From assembly GCA_002840685.1 (NCBI GenBank), contig PHBU01000003.1, positions 124,001 to 188,000 on the forward strand: 64,000 nt of DNA, in the 5' to 3' direction. The notes under the pieces were generated by a model. The model did not search any database. It was not told the origin of the DNA and saw only the letters and a list, made by a program, of their open reading frames with translations. Every line of letters begins with the position of its first letter. The first letter of the stretch is position 1. Position numbers and translations under genes: made by a program. Shown piece by piece: positions 1 to 9,926 of the stretch. The DNA is from Chloroflexi bacterium HGW-Chloroflexi-6 (GTDB lineage Bacteria > Chloroflexota > Anaerolineae > Anaerolineales > Villigracilaceae).

Positions 1-1
1 C

Positions 2-610
2 TCGCCGGATAACTGGAAATTTGACCCGGTGCGCGGCGGCCCTTCGCGGGTGATGGGCGATATCGGAACCCACGCTCACAACCTGACGCGTTTCATCACC
101 GGTCTGGAAGTGTCGGAAGTCGCCGCCGAGATCGGGGCGATCGTCCCCGGACGGCTGATCCACGATTATGCCGGTGCGCTGCTGCGCTTTGACAACGGCG
201 CCCGTGGAAATTTCTGGGTGACCCAGGCTGCCGCGGGTGTGGAAAACTGCCTGCGGATCCGTGTCAGCGGCACCAAGGGCAGCCTGGAATGGATGCAGGA
301 ATTCCCCCAGGCCCTGACCTTCAAGCCCCTGCGCGGCCCATCACAAAACCGGACGCCGAACGGCCCCGAAACGCTGCCCCTGGCGGCGCGTTCCAGCCGG
401 ATCGTGGCCGGTCATCCCGAAGGATTCCACGAAGGGTTTGCCAACCTGTATTCTGACGCGGCCGAGGCGATTGCCGCCCGCCGGGCGGGCCAGGAACCCG
501 ATCCGCTGGCGTTGTATTTCCCGAATGCCTGGGATGGGCTGCTGGGTGTGCGCTTTGTGGACAGCGTGATCGAGTCGAGCCATGCGAACGGGCAGTGGGT
601 GAAATGCTAA
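2..610 (+). CDS. Gfo/Idh/MocA family oxidoreductase, C-terminal part (5' end outside window)
   Basis: The reading frame is open from base 2, so the N-terminal Rossmann domain lies outside the window. About 202 residues remain. The segment GDIGTHAHNL near residue 20 matches the catalytic His-containing helix of Gfo/Idh/MocA enzymes, and the rest resembles their C-terminal alpha/beta domain. These NAD(P)-dependent enzymes oxidise or reduce sugars and inositols in the cytoplasm. The stop overlaps the next ATG (ATGCTAA), so the two genes are probably translationally coupled. The L-arabinose genes downstream suggest sugar metabolism; the substrate cannot be told from sequence. Confidence 0.85.
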   Translation, partial: SPDNWKFDPVRGGPSRVMGDIGTHAHNLTRFITGLEVSEVAAEIGAIVPGRLIHDYAGALLRFDNGARGNFWVTQAAAGVENCLRIRVSGTKGSLEWMQEFPQALTFKPLRGPSQNRTPNGPETLPLAARSSRIVAGHPEGFHEGFANLYSDAAEAIAARRAGQEPDPLALYFPNAWDGLLGVRFVDSVIESSHANGQWVKC

Positions 611-1596
611 ACTCCGGGCTGATCCTCGTCACCGGCGCGACGGGAAAAGTAGGCCAGACCTTCATCAAGCGCCTGCTGGCAGACCCGAACTTCGATTCAT
701 TTCGGGTGCGGGCCTTGTGCCATCAGCGTGAACTGGAGCCGCATGTCCGCATAGAAAACGTTCACGGGTCGATCGAGTATCGCGAAGTGGTCGAAAAAGC
801 CATGCAGGGTGTCACGCATGTTGTCCACCTGGCAACCGTCAAGGAAACCCCGGAGCAGATCATGGATGTGGCGGTCAAAGGCCTGTTCTGGCTGTTGGAA
901 GCCAGCCGCAGCAACCGGACCTTTCGCCAGTTCATTCTGATCGGTGGCGACGCCGGGATCGGGCATTTCGTCTACCCCCATCCGCTGCCGGTGACCGAAA
1001 CCCAGAAGCATTCAGCTTACGGGGGCTGTTACGCGCTTTCCAAAGTGCTTGAAGAAGTCATGCTCGAACAGTATTACATCCAGTACGATCTGAACGGCTG
1101 CTGTCTGCGCGCCCCGTGGATCATGGAAAAAGATGATTTCAAGTATCAACTTTCGTTTGGCGAGGATGTTTTCGGCGGTCCCCGCTGGCGCGATCTTGTC
1201 GGCGCAGAAAAAGCGGACGAATACCTGCGCGTGAAGGCGATCCCGGTCATGCTCGACCTGCAGGGGATTCCCGTCAAACGTAATTTTGTGCATGTCGAAG
1301 ATCTGGTCAGCGCGATGCTTTTGGCCATCGACCACCCCAAAGCCCGCCAGCAGTTGTTCAATGTTTGCATGGATGAGCCAGTGGATTATGGTGAAATGGG
1401 CAAATATCTGCAAGAGACTCGTGGCCTGCAGATGGTGGAAATCACGACCCCATATCACTCCACCTGGCTCGATAACACAAAAGCCAAGTTTTTATTGGGC
1501 TGGCGGCCTGAATATGATTTGCAGCGCATGATCGATGCAGCCTTTGATTATGTGCGGGCGGCAGATGACCCGCGCAAAGTCTGGTATCCGGGGTAA
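604..1596 (+). CDS. NAD(P)-dependent epimerase/dehydratase (extended SDR)
   Basis: The protein has about 330 residues. The N-terminal nucleotide-binding motif VTGATGKVGQ (GxxGxxG) and the later YALSK (YxxxK) catalytic pair are those of extended short-chain dehydrogenases such as UDP-sugar epimerases. I chose ATG 604 because it overlaps the previous stop in ATGCTAA; a GTG at 595 is also in frame. The gene is followed by an arabinose module after about 40 bases and is likely co-transcribed. Its substrate is unknown; a sugar or sugar lactone is an inference from neighbours. Confidence 0.85.
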   Translation: MLNSGLILVTGATGKVGQTFIKRLLADPNFDSFRVRALCHQRELEPHVRIENVHGSIEYREVVEKAMQGVTHVVHLATVKETPEQIMDVAVKGLFWLLEASRSNRTFRQFILIGGDAGIGHFVYPHPLPVTETQKHSAYGGCYALSKVLEEVMLEQYYIQYDLNGCCLRAPWIMEKDDFKYQLSFGEDVFGGPRWRDLVGAEKADEYLRVKAIPVMLDLQGIPVKRNFVHVEDLVSAMLLAIDHPKARQQLFNVCMDEPVDYGEMGKYLQETRGLQMVEITTPYHSTWLDNTKAKFLLGWRPEYDLQRMIDAAFDYVRAADDPRKVWYPG

Positions 1597-1638
1597 GAGC
1601 AGCCTCTTTTTAAAGACTCCACATAATAGGAGATGAAC

Positions 1639-3243
1639 ATGGATCAAAACGATACCCAAAAAGCAATTGCAGACGGAAAGACTGTGCTTGGCATTGAACT
1701 TGGCTCGACGCGCATCAAGGCAATTCTGATCGGCGAGGATCATGCGCCGATCGCATCGGGCAGCCATGAGTGGGAAAACCGCTACGAAAACGGTGTCTGG
1801 ACCTACAGCCTCGAAGATGTTTGGGCAGGTTTGCAGGAAAGCTATCGCAATCTGGCCCGGGATGTTCTTGAGAAATACAACACCCCTCTCCAGGCGATTG
1901 GCGCGATCGGTTTCAGCGCTATGATGCATGGCTATATGGCCTTCGATCAGGATGGCAACCTGCTCGTCCCGTTTCGGACATGGCGCAATACCATGACCGG
2001 TCAGGCGTCAGAGCAGCTTACAGACCTGTTCCAGTTCAACATCCCCCAGCGTTGGAGCATTGCGCACCTCGACCAGGCGATCCTGAACAAGGAATCGCAT
2101 GTCAAAGAGATCAGCCACCTGACCACACTGGCGGGTTATGTCCATTGGAAGTTGACCGGGCAAAAGGTGCTGGGCGTTGGCGAAGCCTCGGGCATGTTCC
2201 CCATCGATAGCAAGACCAATGACTACGAAAAACGCATGCTTGAGCAGTTCAACCAGCGACTCGCCGCAGAGAATATCGCATGGAAGCTCGAAGACATCCT
2301 GCCCAAAGTTCTTGTCGCCGGGGATGCGGCGGGTGTTCTGACTGAAGAAGGAGCAAAGCTGCTCGACCCCACCGGGAAGCTGCCCGCGGGTATTCCGTTT
2401 TGCCCGCCCGAAGGCGATGCGGGCACCGGCATGGTTGCCACCAACAGTGTGGCCGCGCGAACGGGGAATGTCTCCGCTGGAACCTCCGTCTTTGCGATGA
2501 TCGTTTTGGAGAAGGCGCTCTCAAAGTTGTATCCCGAGATCGACATGGTGACGACACCCACCGGCAAGCCGGTCGCCATGGTTCACAGCAACAACTGCAC
2601 CTCCGACTTGAACGCCTGGGTCGAACTATTTCGTGAATTTACCGATGCGCTTGGTGTTGAGATCAGCCAATCCAGGTTATTTGAAATACTCTACCAAAAG
2701 GCGCTTACCGGCGATGCGGATGCCGGCGGCCTGCTGGCCTACAATTATTTGTCTGGCGAGCATATCACGCACCTCGAGCAGGGCCGTCCGCTTTTGGTGC
2801 GCACCCCGGAAAGCCGTTTTACGCTGGCGAACTTCATGCGCGTTCATTTGTTTTCGGCGCTCGGCGCGTTGAAGATCGGGATGGACATCCTTTTCGAGCA
2901 GGAAAAAGTGAAGATCGACCAACTCCTCGGTCACGGTGGTTTCTTCAAAACGAAGGAAGTCGGCCAAAAGATCATGGCGGCGGCGATGAATGTTCCCGTT
3001 TCGGTGATGGAGACCGCCGGCGAAGGCGGCGCCTGGGGAATCGCCTTGCTGGCCTCCTATATGCTCCATAAGGCTGCCAATGAACCCCTGGAAGCCTATC
3101 TCTCCGGTAAAGTTTTTGCCGGGCAAAATGGCGCGACGATCGCTCCTGCCCCAACGGATGTGGCAGGCTTTGCGGCATTCATGGAACGTTACAAGCAGGG
3201 CCTTGTCATCGAAAGAACCGCTGTGGATGGGCTGAGGGCATAA
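1639..3243 (+). CDS. FGGY-family carbohydrate kinase, probable L-ribulokinase of the non-E. coli type
   Basis: The 534-residue protein begins its FGGY_N domain with [13 protein letters not shown] (phosphate-1 loop), has a GNVSAGTS segment around the domain boundary, and a C-terminal LGHGGFFKT / [17 protein letters not shown]-binding segment. ATG 1639 is preceded by AGGAG at 1628-1632 with 6-base spacing; ATG 1633 would sit on the ribosome site. It lies 4 bases upstream of araD, with araA following, so phosphorylation of L-ribulose to L-ribulose 5-phosphate is the expected step. By eye it resembles the 'xylulokinase-like' FGGY group rather than classical AraB, so the ribulokinase role rests on context. 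Confidence 0.85.
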   Translation: MDQNDTQKAIADGKTVLGIELGSTRIKAILIGEDHAPIASGSHEWENRYENGVWTYSLEDVWAGLQESYRNLARDVLEKYNTPLQAIGAIGFSAMMHGYMAFDQDGNLLVPFRTWRNTMTGQASEQLTDLFQFNIPQRWSIAHLDQAILNKESHVKEISHLTTLAGYVHWKLTGQKVLGVGEASGMFPIDSKTNDYEKRMLEQFNQRLAAENIAWKLEDILPKVLVAGDAAGVLTEEGAKLLDPTGKLPAGIPFCPPEGDAGTGMVATNSVAARTGNVSAGTSVFAMIVLEKALSKLYPEIDMVTTPTGKPVAMVHSNNCTSDLNAWVELFREFTDALGVEISQSRLFEILYQKALTGDADAGGLLAYNYLSGEHITHLEQGRPLLVRTPESRFTLANFMRVHLFSALGALKIGMDILFEQEKVKIDQLLGHGGFFKTKEVGQKIMAAAMNVPVSVMETAGEGGAWGIALLASYMLHKAANEPLEAYLSGKVFAGQNGATIAPAPTDVAGFAAFMERYKQGLVIERTAVDGLRA

Positions 3244-3247
3244 AAAG

Positions 3248-3949
3248 ATGTTGGAACGATTAAAAGAACAGGTATTCCGGGCAAACTTGCTGCTTCCCAG
3301 GCACGGTCTGGTCACTTTCACCTGGGGCAATGTCTCGGGCATTGATCGTGAACAGGGGCTGGTGGTCATTAAGCCCTCAGGCGTTTCCTATGAGGAGATG
3401 CAAGCCGAGGATATGGTGGTTGTGGATGTGAAAACGGGAAAGGTTGTGGAAGGAAAGTTAAAACCCTCTTCCGATACGCCCACGCATCTTGAATTGTATA
3501 AAGCGTTTTCGAATGTCGGCGGTGTCGTGCATACCCACAGCCGTTGGGCAACAAGCTTTGCGCAGGCCGGCCGCGGCATCATGGCGTTTGGCACAACGCA
3601 TGCTGATTATTTCTATGGCGAAATTCCCTGTACCCGCAAAATGACCAAAGCCGAGATCGAGGGCGAATACGAAAAGGAAACAGGTTTGGTTATCAGGGAA
3701 ACCTTCCAGGGGAAGGATCCCGATGCCATCCCCGCTGTTCTCGTTTACAGCCACGGCCCATTTGCCTGGGGCACTGACCCCATGAATGCTGTCCATAATG
3801 CCGTGGTGTTGGAAGAAGTCGCGTTCATGAACATCCACACCATGTTGCTTGAGCCGGGCATCCCGCCCATGCAGCAGGAATTGTTGGACAAGCACTATTT
3901 GAGAAAACACGGCGCAAATGCCTATTATGGGCAAACAAAAAATTCGTAA
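3248..3949 (+). CDS. araD: L-ribulose-5-phosphate 4-epimerase
   Basis: This 233-residue class II aldolase-fold protein has the metal-binding HTHSRWAT motif (residues about 96-103) and a third His in the conserved YSHGPFAWG segment. Family length is about 230. It converts L-ribulose 5-phosphate to D-xylulose 5-phosphate with a divalent metal, feeding the pentose phosphate pathway. It starts 4 bases after the kinase stop and ends 14 bases before araA, so the three genes form one operon. No strong ribosome site precedes it, which fits translational coupling to the kinase gene. Confidence 0.93.
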   Translation: MLERLKEQVFRANLLLPRHGLVTFTWGNVSGIDREQGLVVIKPSGVSYEEMQAEDMVVVDVKTGKVVEGKLKPSSDTPTHLELYKAFSNVGGVVHTHSRWATSFAQAGRGIMAFGTTHADYFYGEIPCTRKMTKAEIEGEYEKETGLVIRETFQGKDPDAIPAVLVYSHGPFAWGTDPMNAVHNAVVLEEVAFMNIHTMLLEPGIPPMQQELLDKHYLRKHGANAYYGQTKNS

Positions 3950-3963
3950 AAGGAGACATAATT

Positions 3964-5472
3964 ATGATTGACTTAAAACAGTACGAAATCTGGTTTGTGA
4001 CCGGCAGCCAGCACCTGTATGGCCCGAAAACCCTCGAAACGGTTGCCTCGCACTCGCGCGAGATCGCCGCGGCGCTTGGCGCTTCAGCCCACATGCCGGT
4101 CAGTGTTGTGTTCAAACCCGTCCTGACCACGCCGGAGGCCATTCGCGAGCTGTGCCTGGAAGCCAATTCGTCCAAGAACTGCATCGGGCTCGTGACCTGG
4201 ATGCATACCTTTTCGCCCGCAAAAATGTGGATCAGCGGCCTGACCCAACTCAAGAAGCCTTTTACCCACCTGCACACCCAGTACAACCGCGAGATCCCCT
4301 GGTCTGAGATCGATATGAATTTCATGAACCTGAACCAGGCCGCTCACGGCGACCGCGAGTTCGGCTTTATTGGCAGCCGCCTGCGCCTGGAGCGCAAGGT
4401 TGTCGTCGGCCACTGGCAGGATGACGAAGTCCAGCGCGAGTTGGGCGTTTGGGCGCGGGCTGCCGCCGCCTGGGCCGACTGGCAGGGCGCCAAACTCGCC
4501 CGTTTTGGCGATAACATGCGCGATGTGGCCGTCACCGAAGGCGACAAGGTCGCGGCGCAGATCCAGCTTGGTTACGATGTCTATGGCTACGGGGTGGGTG
4601 ACCTGGTCAAGACGGTCAACGATGCCAGCGATGCCGATATCGATAAGATGATGCAGGCCTATCTGGATGAGTATGATGTTGCTCCGGCCCTGCGCCCCGG
4701 CGGCGAGCGCAACACCTCCCTGCGCGAAGGCGCGCGCATCGAAGTCGGGATGCGCAACTTCCTCGAAGCGGGTAATTTCAAGGCTTTTACGACCACTTTT
4801 GAAGACTTGCACGGCCTCGCCCAACTGCCCGGCCTGGCCGTCCAGCGCCTGATGCGCGACGGCTACGGCTTTGGCGCGGAAGGCGACTGGAAAACCTCGG
4901 CCCTCGTCCGCGCGATGAAGGTCATGGCTTCCGGGCTGGCGGGCGGCGTCTCGTTCATGGAAGATTACACCTATCACTTCAGCGCCAGCGGCGACAAAGT
5001 GCTCGGCGCGCACATGCTTGAGATCTGCGAATCGATCGCATCCAACAAGCCAAAGCTCGAAATCCTGCCGCTTTCGATCGGCGGCAAGTCTGACCCGGTG
5101 CGGCTGATCTTTGATGCCAACACCGGCCCGGCCATCGGCGCATCGATCATGGATATGGGCCAGCGCTTCCGGCTGGTGGCGAACGTTGTGGATGTTGTCC
5201 CGACCGACGAGCCGCTGCCCAAACTGCCGGTGGCGCGTGCCCTGTGGCTGCCCCGTCCGAATCTGAAAACTGCTGCCGCGGCCTGGATCTACGCTGGCGG
5301 CGCGCATCACACCAGCTTCAGCTACGCTGTGACCTCCGAGCACCTTAAGGATTTTGCGTCGATGGCCGGGATCGAATTCCTGGTGATCGACGAGAACACC
5401 AGCGTGGACGGGTTCAAAGACAAACTGCGCTGGAACGACCTGTATTACCATTTGGCGAAGGGTTTGGTTTAG
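3964..5472 (+). CDS. araA: L-arabinose isomerase
   Basis: The 502-residue protein matches AraA along its length (E. coli AraA is 500). It opens with [13 protein letters not shown], the typical AraA start, and contains [27 protein letters not shown] and [13 protein letters not shown], which carry the metal-binding Glu and His residues. It isomerises L-arabinose to L-ribulose in the cytoplasm. AGGAGA at 3951-3956 precedes the ATG. It is the last gene of the kinase-araD-araA operon and is followed by a strong terminator. No arabinose transporter or AraR-type regulator is seen in the window. Confidence 0.96.
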   Translation: MIDLKQYEIWFVTGSQHLYGPKTLETVASHSREIAAALGASAHMPVSVVFKPVLTTPEAIRELCLEANSSKNCIGLVTWMHTFSPAKMWISGLTQLKKPFTHLHTQYNREIPWSEIDMNFMNLNQAAHGDREFGFIGSRLRLERKVVVGHWQDDEVQRELGVWARAAAAWADWQGAKLARFGDNMRDVAVTEGDKVAAQIQLGYDVYGYGVGDLVKTVNDASDADIDKMMQAYLDEYDVAPALRPGGERNTSLREGARIEVGMRNFLEAGNFKAFTTTFEDLHGLAQLPGLAVQRLMRDGYGFGAEGDWKTSALVRAMKVMASGLAGGVSFMEDYTYHFSASGDKVLGAHMLEICESIASNKPKLEILPLSIGGKSDPVRLIFDANTGPAIGASIMDMGQRFRLVANVVDVVPTDEPLPKLPVARALWLPRPNLKTAAAAWIYAGGAHHTSFSYAVTSEHLKDFASMAGIEFLVIDENTSVDGFKDKLRWNDLYYHLAKGLV

Positions 5473-5496
5473 CCTCCACCAGGCTTTTCGCGCGAC

Positions 5497-5530
5497 GCCC
5501 GGATGTTCATCATCCGGGCGGTTTCATTTT
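5497..5530 (+). terminator. Rho-independent terminator of the arabinose operon
   Basis: A perfect 9-bp stem, GCCCGGATG with CATCCGGGC, encloses a 5-base loop and is followed by GTTTCATTTT. It lies 25 bases after the araA stop and before the response regulator gene. Confidence 0.85.
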
Positions 5531-5570
5531 ATAATCACAGGATCATCCTTTGTGATGAACGGAGCGAATT

Positions 5571-6290
5571 ATGACCCATGAAAACCCTCACATTTTGCTG
5601 GCCGATGATGAATCTGCCATCACTTCGAACCTGGCTCCCTTTTTGGAGCGTTCGGGTTTTCAGGTTTCGGTGGTTTCAGACGGCAAGAAGGCGTTAGAGC
5701 GGGCGCTTGAATTCCCATACGATTTGGTTGTTTTGGATATCATGATGCCCCTGATGGATGGCCGCGAGGTGTTGCGCCAGCTGCGCCGCAAGGGCAGGTT
5801 AATTCCGGTCATCCTGCTGACTCAGGTCGGTTCATCCACCGAGCGCGCTTTGGCCCTCGAAGAAGGCGCGGACGATTACCTGAACAAACCGTTCGACCCG
5901 CACGAGCTGTTGGCGCGCATTCGGGCGGTGCTGCGGCGGGCGCACCCCGGCCAGCCCCCCCTGGCCTCGGCCTGGATGCTTTTGTGCCGGGACCTGGTTT
6001 TTGACCGGCGCGCCAGGCGTGTAACTCTGGGCAGCGAAGCGTTGATTTTGACACCCAAGGCCTTGGGTGTGCTCGAGTACCTGATGACCCATCCCGATGA
6101 GCTGATCACCCGTCAGCGCCTGTTGCAGGCCGTCTGGGGCTGGGATTACCCGGCCGGGCAGCGCACCGTCGACACGCGCATTGCCGAATTGCGCCGCGTT
6201 CTCAAGGATGATGCGGATGCGCCCATTTTTATCGAAACGGCGCCGGGTGAAGGCTATCGTTTTGCGGCATCGGTCAGGGCGCAACCATGA
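5571..6290 (+). CDS. Two-component response regulator, OmpR/PhoB family
   Basis: The 239-residue protein has an N-terminal receiver domain (about 8-120) with the acidic pair ADDE at 11-14, phospho-acceptor Asp56 in VVLDIMMP and the conserved Lys in LNKPF. A winged-helix effector domain (about 140-235) ends with the typical RTVDTRIAELRRVLKDD recognition helix. It should bind promoter DNA when phosphorylated by the histidine kinase encoded next; the kinase ATG overlaps this stop (ATGA). The target genes are unknown; the lipoprotein gene downstream is a candidate. A TATAAT at 5530-5535 could be its -10 box. Confidence 0.95.
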   Translation: MTHENPHILLADDESAITSNLAPFLERSGFQVSVVSDGKKALERALEFPYDLVVLDIMMPLMDGREVLRQLRRKGRLIPVILLTQVGSSTERALALEEGADDYLNKPFDPHELLARIRAVLRRAHPGQPPLASAWMLLCRDLVFDRRARRVTLGSEALILTPKALGVLEYLMTHPDELITRQRLLQAVWGWDYPAGQRTVDTRIAELRRVLKDDADAPIFIETAPGEGYRFAASVRAQP

Positions 6291-7216
6291 AATACAAGGC
6301 TTGGTTGCTGGTTTTTGCCCCGCTGATCTTGGGGTTGTTGGCGATGCTCTCGATGCAGGGATTGATGCGTCCTTTGCCGCTGGTCGAATTCCAGATCGAT
6401 ATGGGGAGCGCCGTCTTCTTTGTGGGTATTTTCCTGAGTTTGCTCCTGCTGATCTGGCAGGTCACACGCATCAGAGAAAACCATCGTTACCAGCAGGATT
6501 TGCAAACCCGGCGCAGTCAGCAGCAGGAAACGCACCGCCGTTTTTTGCGCCGGCTTGACCATCAGCTCAAGAATCCGCTGACGGCTTTGCGCGCGGCGCT
6601 GGTCAATTTGTCCGATGAGGTCAATCCGCGCGGCGAGCAGGCCTTGCGTGATTCGAACTTTCAGGTCGAGCGTTTGAGCCGTCTGGTCGGCGATCTGCGC
6701 AAACTGGCAGAACTGGATGAACAGCCCCTCGAAAAAGGCGAGGTCTCCATCCCGGAACTGCTGGGCGAGTTAATTCAGGATGTGCAAACCCTGCCCGCTC
6801 ACCGTGGGCGGCATATCAACCTGGTGGTCAGCCGCGTCCCGTGGACTCCGCCCCCGGTTTTGGGCGACCCGGATCTATTGGGGCTGGCCTTTTACAACCT
6901 GCTTGAAAATGCCCTGAAATATTCTTCGGTTGCGGATGTGGTCGAAGTGCGTGTGCTCGAAGACGGCCGCTTTTTGACGGTCGAGGTTGCCGATTCGGGC
7001 CCGGGCATTGCCGCGGACGATCTGCCGCATTTGTTCGATGAGCTTTTCCGGGGCGATAACGCTCACGGGGTCGAGGGCAGCGGTCTCGGGTTGGCGTTGG
7101 CGCGGCGGATCATCCAACAGCATGCTGGCGAGATCAGCGTCCGCAGCCGCCGCCAATCGCAAAAGGGGACGGTTTTTACCATCCGCCTGCCGCTGGGGGG
7201 TGTTACCAGGTTGTAA
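6287..7216 (+). CDS. Membrane sensor histidine kinase
   Basis: The 309-residue protein has two membrane helices (about 5-25 and 40-60) joined by a short external loop, then a HisKA domain with His92 in LDHQLKNPLTALR and a HATPase domain with an N-box (YNLLENALKYSS), G1 (DSGPGIA) and G2 (GSGLGLALAR). The external part is too small for a typical ligand-binding domain, so it may sense the membrane or a partner protein. It overlaps the response regulator gene by 4 bases and is its probable partner. Confidence 0.94.
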   Translation: MKYKAWLLVFAPLILGLLAMLSMQGLMRPLPLVEFQIDMGSAVFFVGIFLSLLLLIWQVTRIRENHRYQQDLQTRRSQQQETHRRFLRRLDHQLKNPLTALRAALVNLSDEVNPRGEQALRDSNFQVERLSRLVGDLRKLAELDEQPLEKGEVSIPELLGELIQDVQTLPAHRGRHINLVVSRVPWTPPPVLGDPDLLGLAFYNLLENALKYSSVADVVEVRVLEDGRFLTVEVADSGPGIAADDLPHLFDELFRGDNAHGVEGSGLGLALARRIIQQHAGEISVRSRRQSQKGTVFTIRLPLGGVTRL

Positions 7217-7303
7217 CAGGTCTGACAACGGGCCGTAACAGGTTATCGGTAGAATGGGGATAGTCAACATCCGAACAAAACCTGTTTGCTGAGGAGCAAA
7301 ACC

Positions 7304-8905
7304 ATGAGACATTTTCTGATTGGATTGTTAATTCTTTCGATTTTCCTTTCCGGCTGTGGCACGGTTTCAGTCAAGATCAACTGGAACCCTGATGAAGTGC
7401 CCTCCATTGTGACCGTGACGCCAACTGCATACCTGACAGCGGATTGGACCGCAGATTTTGCCTCGGCGGCCCTGAGCCCGTCGCCAACGGCGATCTTCAC
7501 TGCTACGCCCTGGGAAGCTTCGACGCCATCTCCCTCGGGTGAGACGCCGACCCCTCCCGCTGCGGTCACGCTCGGCGCGCCGCTGGCTTATGTCAGCCAG
7601 GATCGCATCTACTGGGTCGACCCGGGCGGCAACATCTATCCTTTGAGCGATTCTGCCTATGCGGCTTCGTCGCCCCTTGTTTCGCCGGATAACAGCCTGG
7701 TGGTTTACTTCGAATCCCGCAGCGGATCGGTGCTTGAAGGTTTGCTGCTCAAGGATATCGTTTTGGCCAGCACCTCCCGCAGCTTTGAGCCGCGCACGTT
7801 GGTCGGCGATTCAAGCGACCGGCTGCTCAGTTTCTCTCCGGACGGTCAGTGGGTGCTCACCCAGCGCGCGGAATTCAAACAACCGGTCGGGCTTTTTTAT
7901 TACGGACTGCACGTCATCAACGTTATTACGGGTGAAGACCGCGAAGTGCTCGCACTGCTTGGTTTTCCGAACGATCCGCCGATTTTGCCAGTCAACCCGA
8001 CCTGGTCGCCGGACAGCCAATACATCTTTTTTGATCGCAAACCCGCTTCTGGCGAGTGGCCGCCGCGCCTGGAGTTGAACGTTGTCAATATTCATACTCG
8101 CGAAATGCGTCTTCTTCTGGATGTAAACCAGTCTGGCAGCCTGGCTTTCTCGCCGGATGGCAGCCGCCTGCTGGTGGCCGGACCGCGGCAGTTATTTCGA
8201 TTTGACCTGGAACAAGTGTACGATTTTTCTGTTGATGCGCCTGCTCAGCTTTTGATGTCGTATGATCTGCCTCAGGAAGGGACTTTGATTTATACCCTGC
8301 CTCAGTTGCGCTGGAATGGGCCAGAGCGGATCTTTCTGGCGCTTCCCTGGCAGAAAGACAGCCGTTCGCAGCTCACTTTTATGGATGTTTCTGCGATTGA
8401 TGGTCAGGGGATTGTGTATAGCACCTACCCTGATGTTCTGGCTCGCGCTGAAGCACTCGATATTGGCGAAGCGTACCCACACGACCGGTTGCATCCGCTT
8501 TGGACAGATGACCTGAGCCGGGTTGCCTTGAACCTGTATGTAAACACTGGTGGCGTTGCTCGCAGTGACATCATGATGATGGATAGGGTGGGACTCAACC
8601 CGCTTGAGCTTTTGCACAATGCGCGTTTCATTCGCTGGTCGCCAGACGGTTTGCATTTTCTCTTTTTCTCGGGGCACGAAGAAAATGTTGTCAATTCCCG
8701 CGCGCCGTTTGATCTTTATGTTGGCAATTCCGATAATGCCGGCGATTCACAGATGCTTCTGTCTGGCAGCGAGGCGGCGATTTTGCTGGACACCGTCCGC
8801 TGGCTGGATGGAAACACCTATATTTTTCAGGCGGTTGGCACGGGCAGCGACGAGACTCAACTTTGGCGTGGTGTGATCGGCAGCCCGCCCCTCCGTTTGG
8901 ATTAG
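7304..8905 (+). CDS. Lipoprotein with TolB/WD40-like beta-propeller
   Basis: The 533-residue product has a lipoprotein signal with lipobox LSGC (Cys18), then a Thr/Pro/Ser-rich linker to about residue 90. The rest contains repeated segments of the type SPDGQWVL, SPDSQYIFF, SPDGSRLLV and SPDGLHFLFF, which are blades of a TolB-like propeller. It is predicted to be anchored on the outer face of the membrane. GAGGAG at 7291-7296 supports ATG 7304. It lies 87 bases after the histidine kinase gene and could be a regulated target or sensor partner. No enzymatic motif was recognised. Confidence 0.85.
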   Translation: MRHFLIGLLILSIFLSGCGTVSVKINWNPDEVPSIVTVTPTAYLTADWTADFASAALSPSPTAIFTATPWEASTPSPSGETPTPPAAVTLGAPLAYVSQDRIYWVDPGGNIYPLSDSAYAASSPLVSPDNSLVVYFESRSGSVLEGLLLKDIVLASTSRSFEPRTLVGDSSDRLLSFSPDGQWVLTQRAEFKQPVGLFYYGLHVINVITGEDREVLALLGFPNDPPILPVNPTWSPDSQYIFFDRKPASGEWPPRLELNVVNIHTREMRLLLDVNQSGSLAFSPDGSRLLVAGPRQLFRFDLEQVYDFSVDAPAQLLMSYDLPQEGTLIYTLPQLRWNGPERIFLALPWQKDSRSQLTFMDVSAIDGQGIVYSTYPDVLARAEALDIGEAYPHDRLHPLWTDDLSRVALNLYVNTGGVARSDIMMMDRVGLNPLELLHNARFIRWSPDGLHFLFFSGHEENVVNSRAPFDLYVGNSDNAGDSQMLLSGSEAAILLDTVRWLDGNTYIFQAVGTGSDETQLWRGVIGSPPLRLD

Positions 8906-8926
8906 CCGCACCGGGAGATCAAAAAA

Positions 8927-8960
8927 AGCTCGGGCGAGAAGGTGCGCCCGAACTTTTTTT
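8927..8960. terminator. Bidirectional terminator between convergent genes
   Basis: A stem with TCGGGCG paired to CGCCCGA, extended by one mismatch and AAG/CTT, is flanked by an A-run (8921-8927) and a T-run (8954-8960). It can serve the lipoprotein gene on plus and the DMT transporter gene on minus. Confidence 0.85.
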
Positions 8961-8979
8961 GTTGCTGGGTATTTCCTTT

Positions 8980-9840
8980 TTACAGGGTGATCAGCCCGAT
9001 CGCGATGAGCGCTATCAGGATGCCGAAGGCCTGCAAACGATTGATGCGTTCTTTGAGCAGCAAACCGGCCAGCAGGACGGTCATGCCAGGGTAGAGTGAA
9101 CCGAGTACGGCCGCTACGTCCAGCCGCCCGGTTTGGCTGGCCAGGATGTACAGGCCGTTGGCGGTCACGTCCAGCACGGCGTTGACCGGCACGATCGACC
9201 AGACCGGCCTTGCCAGCCGCAGGGAGGGGCGCTTGATGAGGGCATAGGCCAACAGCATCAGCATCCCGCCCAGGCGCGAGCCGACCAGCGGCCACAGGTT
9301 GGATTCCTGTCCGGCGCGGTGGATCAGGATAAAGTACAGCCCGAAACCAAGCCCCGACAGGAAGGGCATCTGCAATTCCTTCCAGCCTTTGATGCTCGGG
9401 CGCAGGCTGCCGCTTTCTCCCGCTGAAATGGCCCAGACCGCCGCCAGCGCCAGGATGAATCCGAACAGGGTCAGCCAGCCGGGGAATCCTTCGCTGAAAC
9501 TGCCAAACGCAACCGGCAGGCTGGCCGCCAGCAGGGCCGAAACGGGCGCGGCGATGCTCATCTGGCCTTCGGCCATGGCTTTGTAGAGCACGATCAGGCC
9601 GATTGTGCCGATCGCCCCGGCCAGCATGGCAAAGCCCCAACCGGTCAGGCTCATCGATGGCTGGCCGGAGAGGCTGGCGACAGCGAAAACGCCAACCATG
9701 CCGATCCATTCGGCGTGGAAGACGACTGCCAGGGCATTGGCAGAACGGCGCGAGGCCAACCCGCCGGCAAAATCGGCGGCGCCCCACGAGATCGCCGCGC
9801 CGAGACCGTACAGGATGGGAAGCAGGGAGGTCAGGTTCAT
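8980..9840 (-). CDS. EamA/DMT-superfamily permease
   Basis: The 286-residue protein is very hydrophobic with about ten membrane helices arranged as two EamA repeats, the usual size and form of drug/metabolite transporters. The N-terminus has GLGAAISWGAADFAGG and the C-terminal repeat has LGSLYPGMTVLLAGLLLKER, a typical EamA signature. It likely exports a small metabolite or amino acid; the substrate cannot be inferred. No ribosome site is obvious, but an imperfect inverted repeat lies about 10 bases upstream of the start. Confidence 0.88.
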   Translation of the reverse strand: MNLTSLLPILYGLGAAISWGAADFAGGLASRRSANALAVVFHAEWIGMVGVFAVASLSGQPSMSLTGWGFAMLAGAIGTIGLIVLYKAMAEGQMSIAAPVSALLAASLPVAFGSFSEGFPGWLTLFGFILALAAVWAISAGESGSLRPSIKGWKELQMPFLSGLGFGLYFILIHRAGQESNLWPLVGSRLGGMLMLLAYALIKRPSLRLARPVWSIVPVNAVLDVTANGLYILASQTGRLDVAAVLGSLYPGMTVLLAGLLLKERINRLQAFGILIALIAIGLITL

Positions 9841-9849
9841 AGGGTTAAA

Positions 9850-9876
9850 GTAACGTGAGATATTCTCTCGCGTTAC
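9850..9876. repeat. Inverted repeat upstream of the DMT transporter start
   Basis: GTAACGTGAGA (9850-9860) and TCTCGCGTTAC (9866-9876) match as an inverted repeat at 10 of 11 positions with a 5-base spacer. There is no T-run, so it is more likely an operator or translational hairpin for the DMT gene than a terminator. Confidence 0.5.
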
Positions 9877-9926
9877 GAACGGGCTGATTGTACTTGAAAT
9901 TGCCAGGCGTTTTTGGCGTTATAAAA

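Noticed and set aside
4084..5451. A 455-codon minus-strand open frame opposite araA
   Set aside because: AraA motifs cover the same region on plus; the antisense peptide has no family features.
8747..9787. A second minus-strand frame over the DMT transporter
   Set aside because: The other frame (8980-9840) encodes a proper ten-helix transporter; this one is an Arg/Pro-rich shadow.
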